Source: Paracoccaceae bacterium
Lineage (GTDB): Bacteria > Pseudomonadota > Alphaproteobacteria > Rhodobacterales > Rhodobacteraceae
Direction: 5' to 3'
DNA: 44,264 nt
Assembly (NCBI GenBank): GCA_022448245.1
Contig: JAKVCO010000027.1
Location: 1 to 44,264 of the forward strand
This document shows, in pieces, positions 25,310 to 33,687 of this stretch. The position numbers and the translations under genes were made by a program. Position 1 is the first letter of the stretch. Each line of letters opens with the position of its first letter. The notes under the pieces were generated by a model. It ran no database searches. It saw only the letters and a list, made by a program, of their open reading frames with translations, and was not told the DNA's origin.

Positions 25310-26503
25310 ATGCCGCATCAGCCAGCATCATCGGCCCTGTCCCACATTCGGGTTTTGGACCTGACGCGCGTCCGGTCGGGCCCGACGGCCGTCCGGCAAC
25401 TGGGTGACTGGGGCGCAGATGTCATCAAGATCGAGCAGCCCGCAGCCCTTGAGGCAGACGGCGCCCTTGGGGCCGGGCGCAACTCCGCTGATTGGCAGAA
25501 CCTCCAGCGGAACCGCCGCTCCCTGACGCTGAACCTGAAGGATCCGGAGGGGAAAGCCCTCTTCCTGAAGCTCGCGGAGACGGCGGATGTCGTAGTGGAG
25601 AACTTCCGCCCTGATGTGAAAGACCGCCTCGGCATCAATTACGAGGCGCTGAGAGCGCTGAACCCCAAGATCATCTTGGCGAGCATCTCCGGCTTTGGGC
25701 AGACGGGGCCCTACGCCAAGCGTCCGGGCTTTGACCAGATCGCGCAGGGTATGGGTGGTCTGATGTCGATCACCGGTGACCCTGAAGGCGGGCCGATGCG
25801 GGTGGGTATCCCGATCGCTGACCTCACGGCGGGCCTTTTCGCGGCGCTTGGCATCATGACCGCGCTGGTTGAACGGGAGAAATCGGGGAAGGGGCAGTGG
25901 CTCCATACGTCTCTCCTGCAATCGCAGGCCTTCATGCTCGATTTCCAAGCCGCGCGTTGGCTGATGCAGGGTGAAGTGGCGCCTCAAGTTGGCAACGAGC
26001 ATCCGACCTCGATCCCCACGAACCGCTATCTGACGCAAGATGGCGCGGTGAACATCGCCGTCGCCGGCAACGACACATGGCAGCGTCTTTGCAATGCGCT
26101 GGGGCGGGACGATTGGGCCGAGGATGACGGCTATGCCACCAACGCAGGCCGCCGCGAACGCCGGGACGAGCTCAATGCCGATATCGCGGAGATCATCGCC
26201 ACGAAGACGAGCGCGGAATGGGTCAAGGCCCTCACCGAGGCAGGCGTTCCGTGCGGCCCGATTTACCGCATTGATGAGATGTTTGATGATCCGCAGATCC
26301 AGCACCTCGGCATCGCGCAACCGCTGGAAACCGTGCCCTTTGGCGCCACGCAAGCGATGGGGCAGCCCTTCATCCTTACCCGCACGCCGAGTTCGCTCGT
26401 GGGCTCTCCGCCGACCAGAGGCCAGCATACCGATGAGATCCTTGAAGAGCTGGGCGTCGATGCCGACACCGTCGCCAGCCTTCATGACAAGAACGTAGTT
26501 TGA
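25310..26503 (+). CDS. CaiB/BaiF-type (family III) CoA-transferase
   Basis: The 397-residue protein reads IRVLDLTRVRSGPTAVRQL, GADVIKIEQP, DVVVENFRPDVKDRLGI, GQTGPYAKRPGFDQIAQGMG and VGIPIADLTAGLFAAL, where D171 is the family's nucleophilic Asp. It resembles formyl-CoA/succinyl-CoA transferases and would charge the imported acid with CoA. It is not a close copy of the divergent CoA-transferase at 18040, so the two probably act on different acids or steps. The ribosome site AAAGGGAG precedes ATG 25310. Confidence 0.94.
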   Translation: MPHQPASSALSHIRVLDLTRVRSGPTAVRQLGDWGADVIKIEQPAALEADGALGAGRNSADWQNLQRNRRSLTLNLKDPEGKALFLKLAETADVVVENFRPDVKDRLGINYEALRALNPKIILASISGFGQTGPYAKRPGFDQIAQGMGGLMSITGDPEGGPMRVGIPIADLTAGLFAALGIMTALVEREKSGKGQWLHTSLLQSQAFMLDFQAARWLMQGEVAPQVGNEHPTSIPTNRYLTQDGAVNIAVAGNDTWQRLCNALGRDDWAEDDGYATNAGRRERRDELNADIAEIIATKTSAEWVKALTEAGVPCGPIYRIDEMFDDPQIQHLGIAQPLETVPFGATQAMGQPFILTRTPSSLVGSPPTRGQHTDEILEELGVDADTVASLHDKNVV

Positions 26504-26519
26504 CGAAAGAACCCAAGAC

Positions 26520-27329
26520 ATGAATCAAGAGCTAGAGCTGCCTACCGACAAGATGCTCGCCCATGTGAAGGACGGCGTGGGGCACATCATTTTCAATAAC
26601 CCTGAGCGCCACAACGCCGTCTCGCTTGAGATGTGGGACGCCGTGGAAGTCGCGCTGTCTGCTTTTGCGGGGGACGAAACAGTGCGCGTGGTCGTGATGT
26701 CGGGCGCGGGCGGCAAGTCCTTCGTGTCGGGCGCCGACATCTCCAAGTTCGAGAAGGAGCGGGGCTCGAAGGAGGCGGTGGCGCACTACAACGCACGCCT
26801 CAAGGTCGTCTACGACCTGATCGAAACTTATCCGAAGCCCACGATCGCCATGATCAACGGGTACTGCATCGGGGGCGGTCTGAACCTTGCCACCTGCGCG
26901 GACATGCGGATCGCCTCGCAGAAGTCTCGCTTCGCCATGCCTGCGGCCAAACTGGCGCTGGGCTATCCGTTCGACGCGATCCGCCGTTTGGTGAACGCCG
27001 TCGGCGCCGCCGCCGCGAAGCAGCTGATGTTCACCGCAAAATCCATCGATGCCGATGCCGCGCTGCGCCTCGGTCTCGTCCAGGAAGTGGTGGAGGAGGA
27101 TGATCTGGCCGCCCGCGTGGACGGTCTGGCGGTGCATATTTCCGTCAATGCGCCACTCACCGTGGGTGCGATGAAGTTCATCGTCTCGCAGGTGATGCTG
27201 GCTGATCCGTCCGCCCGCGATCTGGAAAAATGTGACGAGATGGTCGCGGCCTGCTTTGCCTCCGAGGATTATGTCGAGGGCCGCAAGGCGTTCATCGAAA
27301 AGCGTAAGCCAGAGTTCAAGGGGCGCTGA
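26520..27329 (+). CDS. Crotonase-fold (enoyl-CoA hydratase/isomerase family) protein lacking both usual Glu residues
   Basis: The 269-residue protein has oxyanion-hole segments SFVSGADISKF (67-77) and NGYCIGGGLNLATCADMR (113-130). In ordinary hydratases the GGG is followed by C-E-L and the later F-G-x-P-E motif supplies a second Glu. Here the corresponding positions are N122 and A142 (FAMPAAKLALGYP). It therefore probably binds a CoA thioester but does not catalyse standard hydration; decarboxylase, hydrolase or isomerase chemistry is possible. It lies between CoA-transferase and exporter genes of the operon. Confidence 0.88.
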   Translation: MNQELELPTDKMLAHVKDGVGHIIFNNPERHNAVSLEMWDAVEVALSAFAGDETVRVVVMSGAGGKSFVSGADISKFEKERGSKEAVAHYNARLKVVYDLIETYPKPTIAMINGYCIGGGLNLATCADMRIASQKSRFAMPAAKLALGYPFDAIRRLVNAVGAAAAKQLMFTAKSIDADAALRLGLVQEVVEEDDLAARVDGLAVHISVNAPLTVGAMKFIVSQVMLADPSARDLEKCDEMVAACFASEDYVEGRKAFIEKRKPEFKGR

Positions 27330-27334
27330 CGCCC

Positions 27335-28075
27335 GTGGACTTCGCGCTTTGGGAGCTTGCGTATTTCGCAGTAGCGGCACTGTTGTCCGCGACGCTGCAT
27401 AGCGTCGGCGGCTTTGCGGGCGCGCTTCTTCTCGCGATCGCCTTGGCCCCCGTGCTTGGCGTGAAAGAGACGGTGCCCGTGGTGGCCACGGCGATGATGA
27501 TCTCCCACGCGTCTCGCGCATGGCTCTTCCGGAACGCCGTGGACTGGGGCGCCTTTCGCCTGATCGCGATCTTTGGCCTGCCGTTCATTATCTTGGGCGT
27601 TCTTTTGTACGTGGAGCTCTCTGAGCGGGCCGTTGCGCTCTTCCTCGGCACGTTCCTGATGATCGCGATGCCGCTCCGCCGGTATCTCGCAGGGCGAAGC
27701 ATCACGATCCCCCGCAAAGCGCTGGGCGTCGTCGCAGTGCCCTACGGGTTTCTGTCGGGTGCGAGTTTTGGCGTGGGCATGATCCTTGCGCCCTTCATGC
27801 TGGGTGCGGGCATCGTGGGAGAGGTGCTGATTGCCACCACGGCGGTGCTTGGCATCATGCTCAATGTCACGAAGACGGTGGCCTTCGGGATATCACCCTT
27901 GCTAACGACCGAGCTTGCAATCCTCGGCGTGGGCCTGGGGCTCTGTACCTTCCCGGGTCACGCATTCGGGCGCTGGATCGTCAGACGTACCTCGATCAAG
28001 TTGCACACGGTTGTGCTGGAAACCTTCGTTGTCTTCGGTGCGGCGTACATGCTGTGGAAAGGGATCGTGGGATGA
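27335..28075 (+). CDS. TauE/SafE-family membrane exporter
   Basis: The 246-residue protein has about seven hydrophobic segments and the two glycine-rich signatures of the family: LHSVGGFAGALLLAIALAPV (about 22-41) and GFLSGASFGVGMILAPFML (about 138-156). Members export sulfite, sulfoacetate or other organic anions. The start is GTG 27335, 5 bases after the crotonase stop, with AGGGGCG upstream. The next gene overlaps by ATGA. Its presence hints that the pathway releases an anion such as sulfite, but this is inference. Confidence 0.85.
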   Translation: MDFALWELAYFAVAALLSATLHSVGGFAGALLLAIALAPVLGVKETVPVVATAMMISHASRAWLFRNAVDWGAFRLIAIFGLPFIILGVLLYVELSERAVALFLGTFLMIAMPLRRYLAGRSITIPRKALGVVAVPYGFLSGASFGVGMILAPFMLGAGIVGEVLIATTAVLGIMLNVTKTVAFGISPLLTTELAILGVGLGLCTFPGHAFGRWIVRRTSIKLHTVVLETFVVFGAAYMLWKGIVG

Positions 28076-29592
28076 ACCCACTCGCCGATGCTTTAGTCCA
28101 ACCTCTCGCGGGCCGTGAAGATGCGGTGTTGATCCGCCCAAATGGGAGCACGGTGACGGGGGTCGAACTGCACAATCGTTCCGGCAAGATCGCCAACCTC
28201 TTGGTCGAAGCAGGCGTGAAGCCGGGCCACCGTGTGGCGATGCAAGCGACGAAGTCTATTGAGGCGCTGACGCTTTACCTGGCGTCCATTCGGGCGGGTG
28301 CTCTCTTTCTGCCGCTCAACACCGCCTATACCGCAGCGGAGCTTGAGTACTTTCTGGGCGATGCCGAACCCATCGTCGCGATTTGTGACCCCAAAGACCA
28401 AGCCGTACTCGGATCCATTGCTCAGGCAAACGGCGTGACGCTCTTCACCCTTGCGGCGGACGGCAGCGGGTCACTCACTGACAGCGCAGCGGGGCAGGCG
28501 GCGGACTTCAAGAACGCGGAGCGTGGCCCAGATGATCTGGCGGCGATCCTTTACACATCTGGCACCACGGGCTGCTCAAAAGGCGCAATGCTGAGCCACG
28601 ACAATCTGCTGTCGAATGCGGAAAGCCTGTCCGAGGCGTGGCGGTTCACGGAAAAGGACATGCTCCTTCATGCGCTGCCGATCTTCCATGCGCATGGTCT
28701 CTTCGTTGCGGTCAACGTGCTGCTGCGCGTCGGTGGCAAGATGATTTTCATGCCGCGCTTTGATCTTGAGAGCGTGCTGGCACGGCTGCCAAAGGCGACC
28801 TCCATGATGGGCGTGCCGACGTTCTACACCCGCCTTCTGGGCGACGAACGGTTCGACCGACACCTCACGGCGCATATGCGCCTCTTTATCTCAGGCAGCG
28901 CGCCGCTGCTTGCGGAGACGCATCATGCCTTTGAGGCCCGTAACGGCCACCGCATCCTCGAACGTTACGGCATGACGGAGACCACCATGTCGACGTCAAA
29001 TCCCTACGACGGAGAGCGTCGCGCAGGAACCGTCGGCATGCCCTTGCCCCGTGTTGAGGCGCGCATCGCCAATGCAGAGACGGGCGAGGCACTACCGCAA
29101 GGTGACGTCGGCGTCCTCGAAGTGCGGGCCCCCAATGTCTTCAAAGGATACTGGCGCATGCCTGAAAAGACCGCCGAGGAGTTTCGCGAGGACGGTTTCC
29201 TCATCACCGGTGACATCGCCCGCATCGACGAAGACGGCTATGTCACCATCGTTGGTCGCGCAAAAGACCTCGTCATTTCAGGCGGCTACAACGTCTACCC
29301 CAAAGAGGTGGAGATTGAAATCGACGACATGGATGGCGTCCTTGAATCCGCCGTCATCGGCGGTCCGCACCCTGATTTTGGTGAGGCCGTTGTCGCCGTC
29401 GTCGTGCCCGAAGCAGGTGCCGACCTAGATGGTGAAGCGATCAAGCTCTCGCTGCAGGACAAACTCGCCAAGTTCAAATGCCCCAAGGCTGTCTTCCTCG
29501 TCGAGGAGCTGCCGCGCAACACGATGGGCAAGGTGCAAAAGAACGTGCTGCGTGACGACTACGCTGCCCATTTTGCGCCCGCTAAAACCTGA
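28072..29592 (+). CDS. matB: Malonyl-CoA synthetase-like acyl-adenylating enzyme
   Basis: The 506-residue protein is an AMP-forming acyl-CoA synthetase. It has the P-loop ILYTSGTTGCSKGAMLSH (about 165-182), the A5 motif YGMTETTMSTSNPYDGERR, which closely follows the pattern of malonyl-CoA synthetases, the A7/A8 region TGDIARIDEDGYVTIVGRAKD, and the C-terminal catalytic Lys in RNTMGKVQK. It would convert malonate (or a methyl-substituted malonate), ATP and CoA to malonyl-CoA. The start ATG 28072 overlaps the exporter stop by ATGA. Confidence 0.9.
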   Translation: MNPLADALVQPLAGREDAVLIRPNGSTVTGVELHNRSGKIANLLVEAGVKPGHRVAMQATKSIEALTLYLASIRAGALFLPLNTAYTAAELEYFLGDAEPIVAICDPKDQAVLGSIAQANGVTLFTLAADGSGSLTDSAAGQAADFKNAERGPDDLAAILYTSGTTGCSKGAMLSHDNLLSNAESLSEAWRFTEKDMLLHALPIFHAHGLFVAVNVLLRVGGKMIFMPRFDLESVLARLPKATSMMGVPTFYTRLLGDERFDRHLTAHMRLFISGSAPLLAETHHAFEARNGHRILERYGMTETTMSTSNPYDGERRAGTVGMPLPRVEARIANAETGEALPQGDVGVLEVRAPNVFKGYWRMPEKTAEEFREDGFLITGDIARIDEDGYVTIVGRAKDLVISGGYNVYPKEVEIEIDDMDGVLESAVIGGPHPDFGEAVVAVVVPEAGADLDGEAIKLSLQDKLAKFKCPKAVFLVEELPRNTMGKVQKNVLRDDYAAHFAPAKT

Positions 29593-29601
29593 GGTCTCAC
29601 C

Positions 29602-30696
29602 ATGTCTCAAACGGCTATTCCCTACCACTTCATGCGCGGCGGTACGTCCCGCGGTCCCTACATGCTACGCAGTGATTTGCCCGAAGATCTCGAAACTCTT
29701 TCAGAGGTACTGATCGCCGTCTTGGGGTCGGGCCATGCGTTGAACATCGACGGTATCGGTGGCGGGGCGACGGTCACCACGAAGGTCGCGATGCTCTCGC
29801 TTGCGCAGGATGACTGGGCCGATGTCGACTATTTCTTTGCTCAGGTCAGCGTCGAGGACCGCTTGGTCGACATAAAGCCCACCTGCGGGAATATCCTCGT
29901 GGGCGTTGGGCCTGCCGCGATCGAGATGGGGCTTGTGGAGTCGAAAGGCGATGTGACCGAAGTGCGGATCAACGCCGTGAACACGGGCGCGCGGGTGATC
30001 TCCAAAGTCGTCACTGAGGGCGGCGTGGTTCAGTATGACGGGGATGCCAAAGTGGACGGGGTGCCCGGCACGGCGTCACCGATCGAGCTTTCGTTCATGG
30101 ACGTCGCGGGCTCCATGACAGGCGCGATGTTTCCTACGGGCAACCGGATTGATGTCATCGACGGGGTCGAGGTGACCTGCATCGATGTGGCGATGCCTAT
30201 GGTCATTGCGCGGGCCGAAGACATGGGGCTGACGGGGGCCGAAACCCCTGCCGAGCTGGATGACAACAAGGCCTTATACGACCGGATGGAGCCGATCCGG
30301 CTGAAAGCCGCGCAGCTCATGGGGATGGGAGATGTCACAAAATCCGTGACGCCGAAGTTTGGTGTCGTGGCGCCACCACGGGACGGTGGCTCCGCGCTTG
30401 TGCGATACTTCATGCCTTGGCGCGCGCACCCGACGATGGCGATTACGGGCTCTCAGTGCCTGTCGTCCTGCCTGCTGTGCCCGGGGACGGTTGCCGACGG
30501 CATCATGGCGCGTCCGAACACGTCACATGTGAAGATGCAGCTCGAGCACCCCGCCGGTCAGATGGAGGTGCTGATGCATGTCGAACAGGGCGATGACAGC
30601 TTCGAGGTGATCTCGGCCGGGGTTACACGGACTGCGCGCAAACTGGCCGCAGGAGACGTGTTTGTCCCCGCGGCTGTATGGGAGGGGCACGCGTGA
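29602..30696 (+). CDS. PrpF-family isomerase, 4-oxalomesaconate tautomerase-like
   Basis: The 364-residue protein begins PYHFMRGGTSRGPYMLRSDL and has SGHALNIDGIGGGATVTTKV (about 43-62) and KPTCGNILVGVGPAAIEMGL, with C95 in the C-G-N motif of the DAP-epimerase-like PrpF fold. PrpF enzymes move the double bond of aconitates; GalD/LigU members tautomerise 4-oxalomesaconate in gallate and protocatechuate breakdown. The sequence style favours the latter group, but PrpF-type isomerases cannot be split by eye. Its stop overlaps the next start as GTGA. Confidence 0.88.
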   Translation: MSQTAIPYHFMRGGTSRGPYMLRSDLPEDLETLSEVLIAVLGSGHALNIDGIGGGATVTTKVAMLSLAQDDWADVDYFFAQVSVEDRLVDIKPTCGNILVGVGPAAIEMGLVESKGDVTEVRINAVNTGARVISKVVTEGGVVQYDGDAKVDGVPGTASPIELSFMDVAGSMTGAMFPTGNRIDVIDGVEVTCIDVAMPMVIARAEDMGLTGAETPAELDDNKALYDRMEPIRLKAAQLMGMGDVTKSVTPKFGVVAPPRDGGSALVRYFMPWRAHPTMAITGSQCLSSCLLCPGTVADGIMARPNTSHVKMQLEHPAGQMEVLMHVEQGDDSFEVISAGVTRTARKLAAGDVFVPAAVWEGHA

Positions 30697-31661
30697 AGGT
30701 TCACATCCTCGACGATTGGTTCGACACGCTCCGCGGTTTGCCGTGCTTTGACCTGCTGGAAGGCCATGACGTCACGGTCTGGAAGGATCATGAGCCGGAC
30801 CCTGATCGCCTTGCCGCACGTGTGAAGGACGCCGAAGCCCTTGTCCTCTTTCGGGAGCGAACAAAGATCGGTGCAGACCTGCTGGAGCAGCTTCCCAATC
30901 TGAAGCTCGTGTCCCAGCGCTCCGTCTATCCGCATATCGATGTGGAGGCCTGTACGGCCAACGGCGTGATGCTTTGTTCAAACATGCACGCGGGGGCGCC
31001 GTCTTATGCGGCCGCTGAGCTTACTCTTGCGCTGATCTTGGCAAGCTACCGTCAGATCCCGCAGCAGGCGGCTTCCATCCGGTCTGGCAATTGGCAGATG
31101 GGCGTCGGACGCACCCTACGGGGCCGCACATTGGGGCTCTACGGCTATGGCCGCATCGCCAAGGCGGTCGCGGAATATGCTGATGCGATGGGCGTTAATG
31201 TTCAATGGTGGTCCTCCGAGGAGGGGCGGGAGCGCGCCCGCGCGGATGGCGTGACGCTGGCAGAAAGCCGGGAAGCCTTCTTTGCGACATCAGACGTGGT
31301 GAGCCTGCATGTGCGGCTCAAGCCCACGACCCATGGGATCATCACGGCTGATGATCTGGCAGCGATGTCGCCGCGAAGCTTGCTCGTGAATACGTCGAGG
31401 TCCGGTCTCATCGCGCCGGGCGTGCTTGAGGCCGAGATCGAGCGTGGCCGCATTCACGCAGCTGTCGACGTCTTCGATCAGGAGCCGCTCACAGACACGA
31501 CGCATACGCTGCTGACCCATCCCAACGTCCTGCCGACACCGCATGTGGGCTACGTGACCGAAGATGAATTCGACCTTCAATTCACGGACATCTTCGAGCA
31601 GGTGAATGCCTTTGCCGCTGGTGCGCCGATCCACGTGATCAACCCTGAGGTCCAGCAGTAG
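30693..31661 (+). CDS. D-isomer-specific 2-hydroxyacid dehydrogenase
   Basis: The 322-residue protein has the NAD-binding loop GLYGYGRIAKAVAEYADAMG (148-167) and the catalytic triad R236 (NTSRSGLI), E264 (DVFDQEPL) and H284 (PTPHVGY). It would interconvert a 2-oxoacid and a D-2-hydroxyacid with NAD(P)H. The start is GTG 30693 in a GTGA overlap with the isomerase gene. It is the last gene of the TTT operon, 34 bases from a convergent pseudogene. Confidence 0.93.
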   Translation: MKVHILDDWFDTLRGLPCFDLLEGHDVTVWKDHEPDPDRLAARVKDAEALVLFRERTKIGADLLEQLPNLKLVSQRSVYPHIDVEACTANGVMLCSNMHAGAPSYAAAELTLALILASYRQIPQQAASIRSGNWQMGVGRTLRGRTLGLYGYGRIAKAVAEYADAMGVNVQWWSSEEGRERARADGVTLAESREAFFATSDVVSLHVRLKPTTHGIITADDLAAMSPRSLLVNTSRSGLIAPGVLEAEIERGRIHAAVDVFDQEPLTDTTHTLLTHPNVLPTPHVGYVTEDEFDLQFTDIFEQVNAFAAGAPIHVINPEVQQ

Positions 31662-31695
31662 CACCCGGGCGCTAGAGCAGCTCGCTGGCCCAGAC

Positions 31696-32843
31696 TTACG
31701 GATGTCCATGAAGAAGCGCTTGCCCTGCCTGAGGAACGATCTGCACCTTGCCGCCCACGCGGCTGACGACCGCTTCGATCAGCTGGATCGGGGCGCTCTG
31801 GTCATGTTGTCCGTGCAGAAAGGTGATCTTGTCGGACGTGAGGCTCAGTCCCTGATCCCAAGAGTTTCCTGAAAGGCTCGCATCCATGAAAAAGCCCGTT
31901 GGGCCTTGGATCGTGTGCCAGCCGTGTCCGCGCCCACATCATGCTCGGCGATATGCGCGCGCTGGACGCCGAAGGATCCATGATCGACAAGGCCTGCCGC
32001 GCCGCCAATTCGGGGAGCTGGGCGACCTCAACCGTTGCGGTCGGCGTTCTTCCGTGCCCGGGGCGGCCAGGGGCAATTATAATGCGGTGGGACAGAAGCT
32101 CCCGCGCGCGATCTGCAAAGATACGCCCGCCGAGACACCCATGGAAAAAGATCAACGGACGTCCGCCCGGAACACCGTCGCAATAGATATCAATGGGCCA
32201 TTCTGGCCCGCGCCATAGCCGAGCTTCCCCGCTTTGCGAAGATGGCATTGATCTAGCTGCGGACCGTCTCCGCTGATCGACCGTGGAGCTCAGCAATGGC
32301 TTTGGGGCGCAAGCCGCCAAAGAGCTCACGCGCGACTTCGCCTCCCGCTTCGCTGAGCCTGACGTCAGCGCGCAGCGCATCGCTGATTTCAGGGCGCCAG
32401 AAGGTCAGAAGGGCGCGCGCCGCGATCCCGTAGCGGGTTTTGGAGATACCGACGAGGGCTGCGCGCCCTTGTGACATGATCGGGGCCGTCACGAGCGACT
32501 CCCCACCACCGAAATCGACGGTCTTCTTAAAAACACGGCGCCCCTGAGCATTCAGGTAGTCCACAAGGTTGTCGCCCGGCGCCAGCATAAGGCCATCTGC
32601 GGCAGCCGCAGTCATATGGGTCACAAACCCCGTTGGCCCCACCCGGTAAGGAATGACTTCCGCACCGCGCCAGCCGTCCTGTGCACCGACCACCTGCTCG
32701 GTGATCTGCTCGATCTTGGGGACCATCCCTTCAAGGCCTGCGAGGTCTCCCTGCTCGGTCAGGTCGGCCACGCGCGGCAACAGGTCATCGAACGCGGCGA
32801 CGCCGGGTTCGTACCTGTCAGCAGTGGATTTAGGCGAGGGCAT
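31696..32843 (-). pseudogene. Broken fusion gene: LuxR-type HTH plus alpha/beta hydrolase
   Basis: The upstream part (from ATG 32843; 32915 is an alternative) contains a sensor-like region (AQDGWRGAEVIPYRVGPTGF) and ends in a LuxR HTH (RLSEAGGEVARELFGGLRPK, then AIAELHGRSAETVRS). TAG 32255-32253 interrupts it directly. The next in-frame codons read INAIFAKRG, as expected for the second half of the HTH with Gln in place of the stop. An alpha/beta-hydrolase domain follows in a second frame (WPIDIYCDGVPGGRPLIFFH, then APGRPGHGRTPTATVEVAQL) and continues in a third (FLHGQHDQSAPIQLIEAVVS). At least two frameshifts and one nonsense codon separate the parts. The C-terminus ends early at 31696. Confidence 0.82.
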
Positions 32844-33027
32844 AAGGCGGAGTCGGAGCTTTTCGGGGTTCTTCCCCAAACCAGGGGATATCGGAGGCCG
32901 CGCCGACTTGGGCAATGTGCAGGCCGGGTTTCACGGCTCTCTTCGAGCCGAATTTGTTTTCAATAGAGCGTCTCTCATTAGGGCACAATTTTCAGTGCCT
33001 GGGCGCCAAGCCTGGAAAGGATTTTCG

Positions 33028-33408
33028 GTGTCGGGAGAAGTTCAACGGGGCCTAGGTGCGAAGATCTTCCCTGTTGGAGCGGCAATTATGGCCGCTTCTT
33101 CCACCGCCTCTTGGGCCGAATGCGCCATCAGCTCTGACGCCACCACCTACTACGAGCTTCGCGAAAATGCTCTGATCCTGATGGAATACGGTGATCAGGT
33201 TGTGCGGGCGACAGGCGGTAAAATTCGCTGCGAAGCCGACACTGCAGGTGGACGCCAGGTCTGCAGCATTGAAGGCGAGGGCGAGGTTCTTGTCGAAGGT
33301 GATCGCGGTCTCTTCACAGTCGTGATTTCGGGTGAAGAACCACATGAACTCCATATCTACGCCACTGGCGATTTGACCTGCGGATTGGCGTCAGACTTCG
33401 GCAACTAG
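33028..33408 (+). CDS. Secreted beta-rich protein of unknown function (first gene of the secreted-protein cluster)
   Basis: I do not recognise a family. The 126-residue precursor starts at GTG 33028, with GGAAAGG just upstream. It has a basic N-terminus and a hydrophobic stretch IFPVGAAIMAASSTASWAE (14-32), probably a signal peptide cut before C33 or near it. The mature part alternates short strands (ALILMEYGDQVVRATGG, GRQVCSIEGEGEVLVEGDRG, LFTVVISG) and has four cysteines. It reads intact. The next gene follows after 29 bases. Confidence 0.6.
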   Translation: MSGEVQRGLGAKIFPVGAAIMAASSTASWAECAISSDATTYYELRENALILMEYGDQVVRATGGKIRCEADTAGGRQVCSIEGEGEVLVEGDRGLFTVVISGEEPHELHIYATGDLTCGLASDFGN

Positions 33409-33437
33409 CGTGTCTCAGCTTCCTGAAAGGGACGGCC

Positions 33438-33683
33438 ATGAAAATTACTGTGCCCCTTTCGGCGCTGGCTTTCGTCTTCGCGATGGGCGCCGCGTCCGCG
33501 GAAACGGACACAACGGGCCAGGAGCGCGCGCCGTGTAACGAACTCGTTGCGCTCTTTATGGAGCTGGCCCGCCGCTCCGGGCAACCCGCCTCCGAGGCTG
33601 AAGCGCGGCAAGAGGTTCTGGAAGACAATCCCAGCCAGTCTGAGTGCGCTTCCATGCTGGCCCTTTTCCCGCCGTTGGAGTGA
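33438..33683 (+). CDS. Small secreted protein with one Cys-bounded helical module
   Basis: The 81-residue precursor has signal peptide MKITVPLSALAFVFAMGAAS ending in AS-A (cleavage near 22). The mature 60 residues contain PCNELVALFMELARRSGQ and SQSECASMLALFPPLE. Two cysteines thus flank about 35 mostly helical residues. The same C-x-x-L...C-x-x-[LVM] pattern recurs in other proteins of this cluster. The start ATG 33438 has GAAAGGGA upstream. It reads intact, and the next gene begins 4 bases after its stop. No known family was recognised. Confidence 0.68.
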   Translation: MKITVPLSALAFVFAMGAASAETDTTGQERAPCNELVALFMELARRSGQPASEAEARQEVLEDNPSQSECASMLALFPPLE

Positions 33684-33687
33684 TGCT

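Noticed and set aside
25328..26521. A 397-codon minus-strand open frame opposite the CoA-transferase.
   Set aside because: It mirrors a strong family III CoA-transferase codon by codon and shows no domain or ribosome site.
6584..32255. Reassignment of TAG to an amino acid (amber recoding) to explain the readable frames.
   Set aside because: TAG is used as an ordinary stop by intact genes here (e.g. 900-902, 33406-33408 and the NTF2-like gene), and the same genes also carry TGA, TAA or frameshifts. Pseudogenes are simpler.
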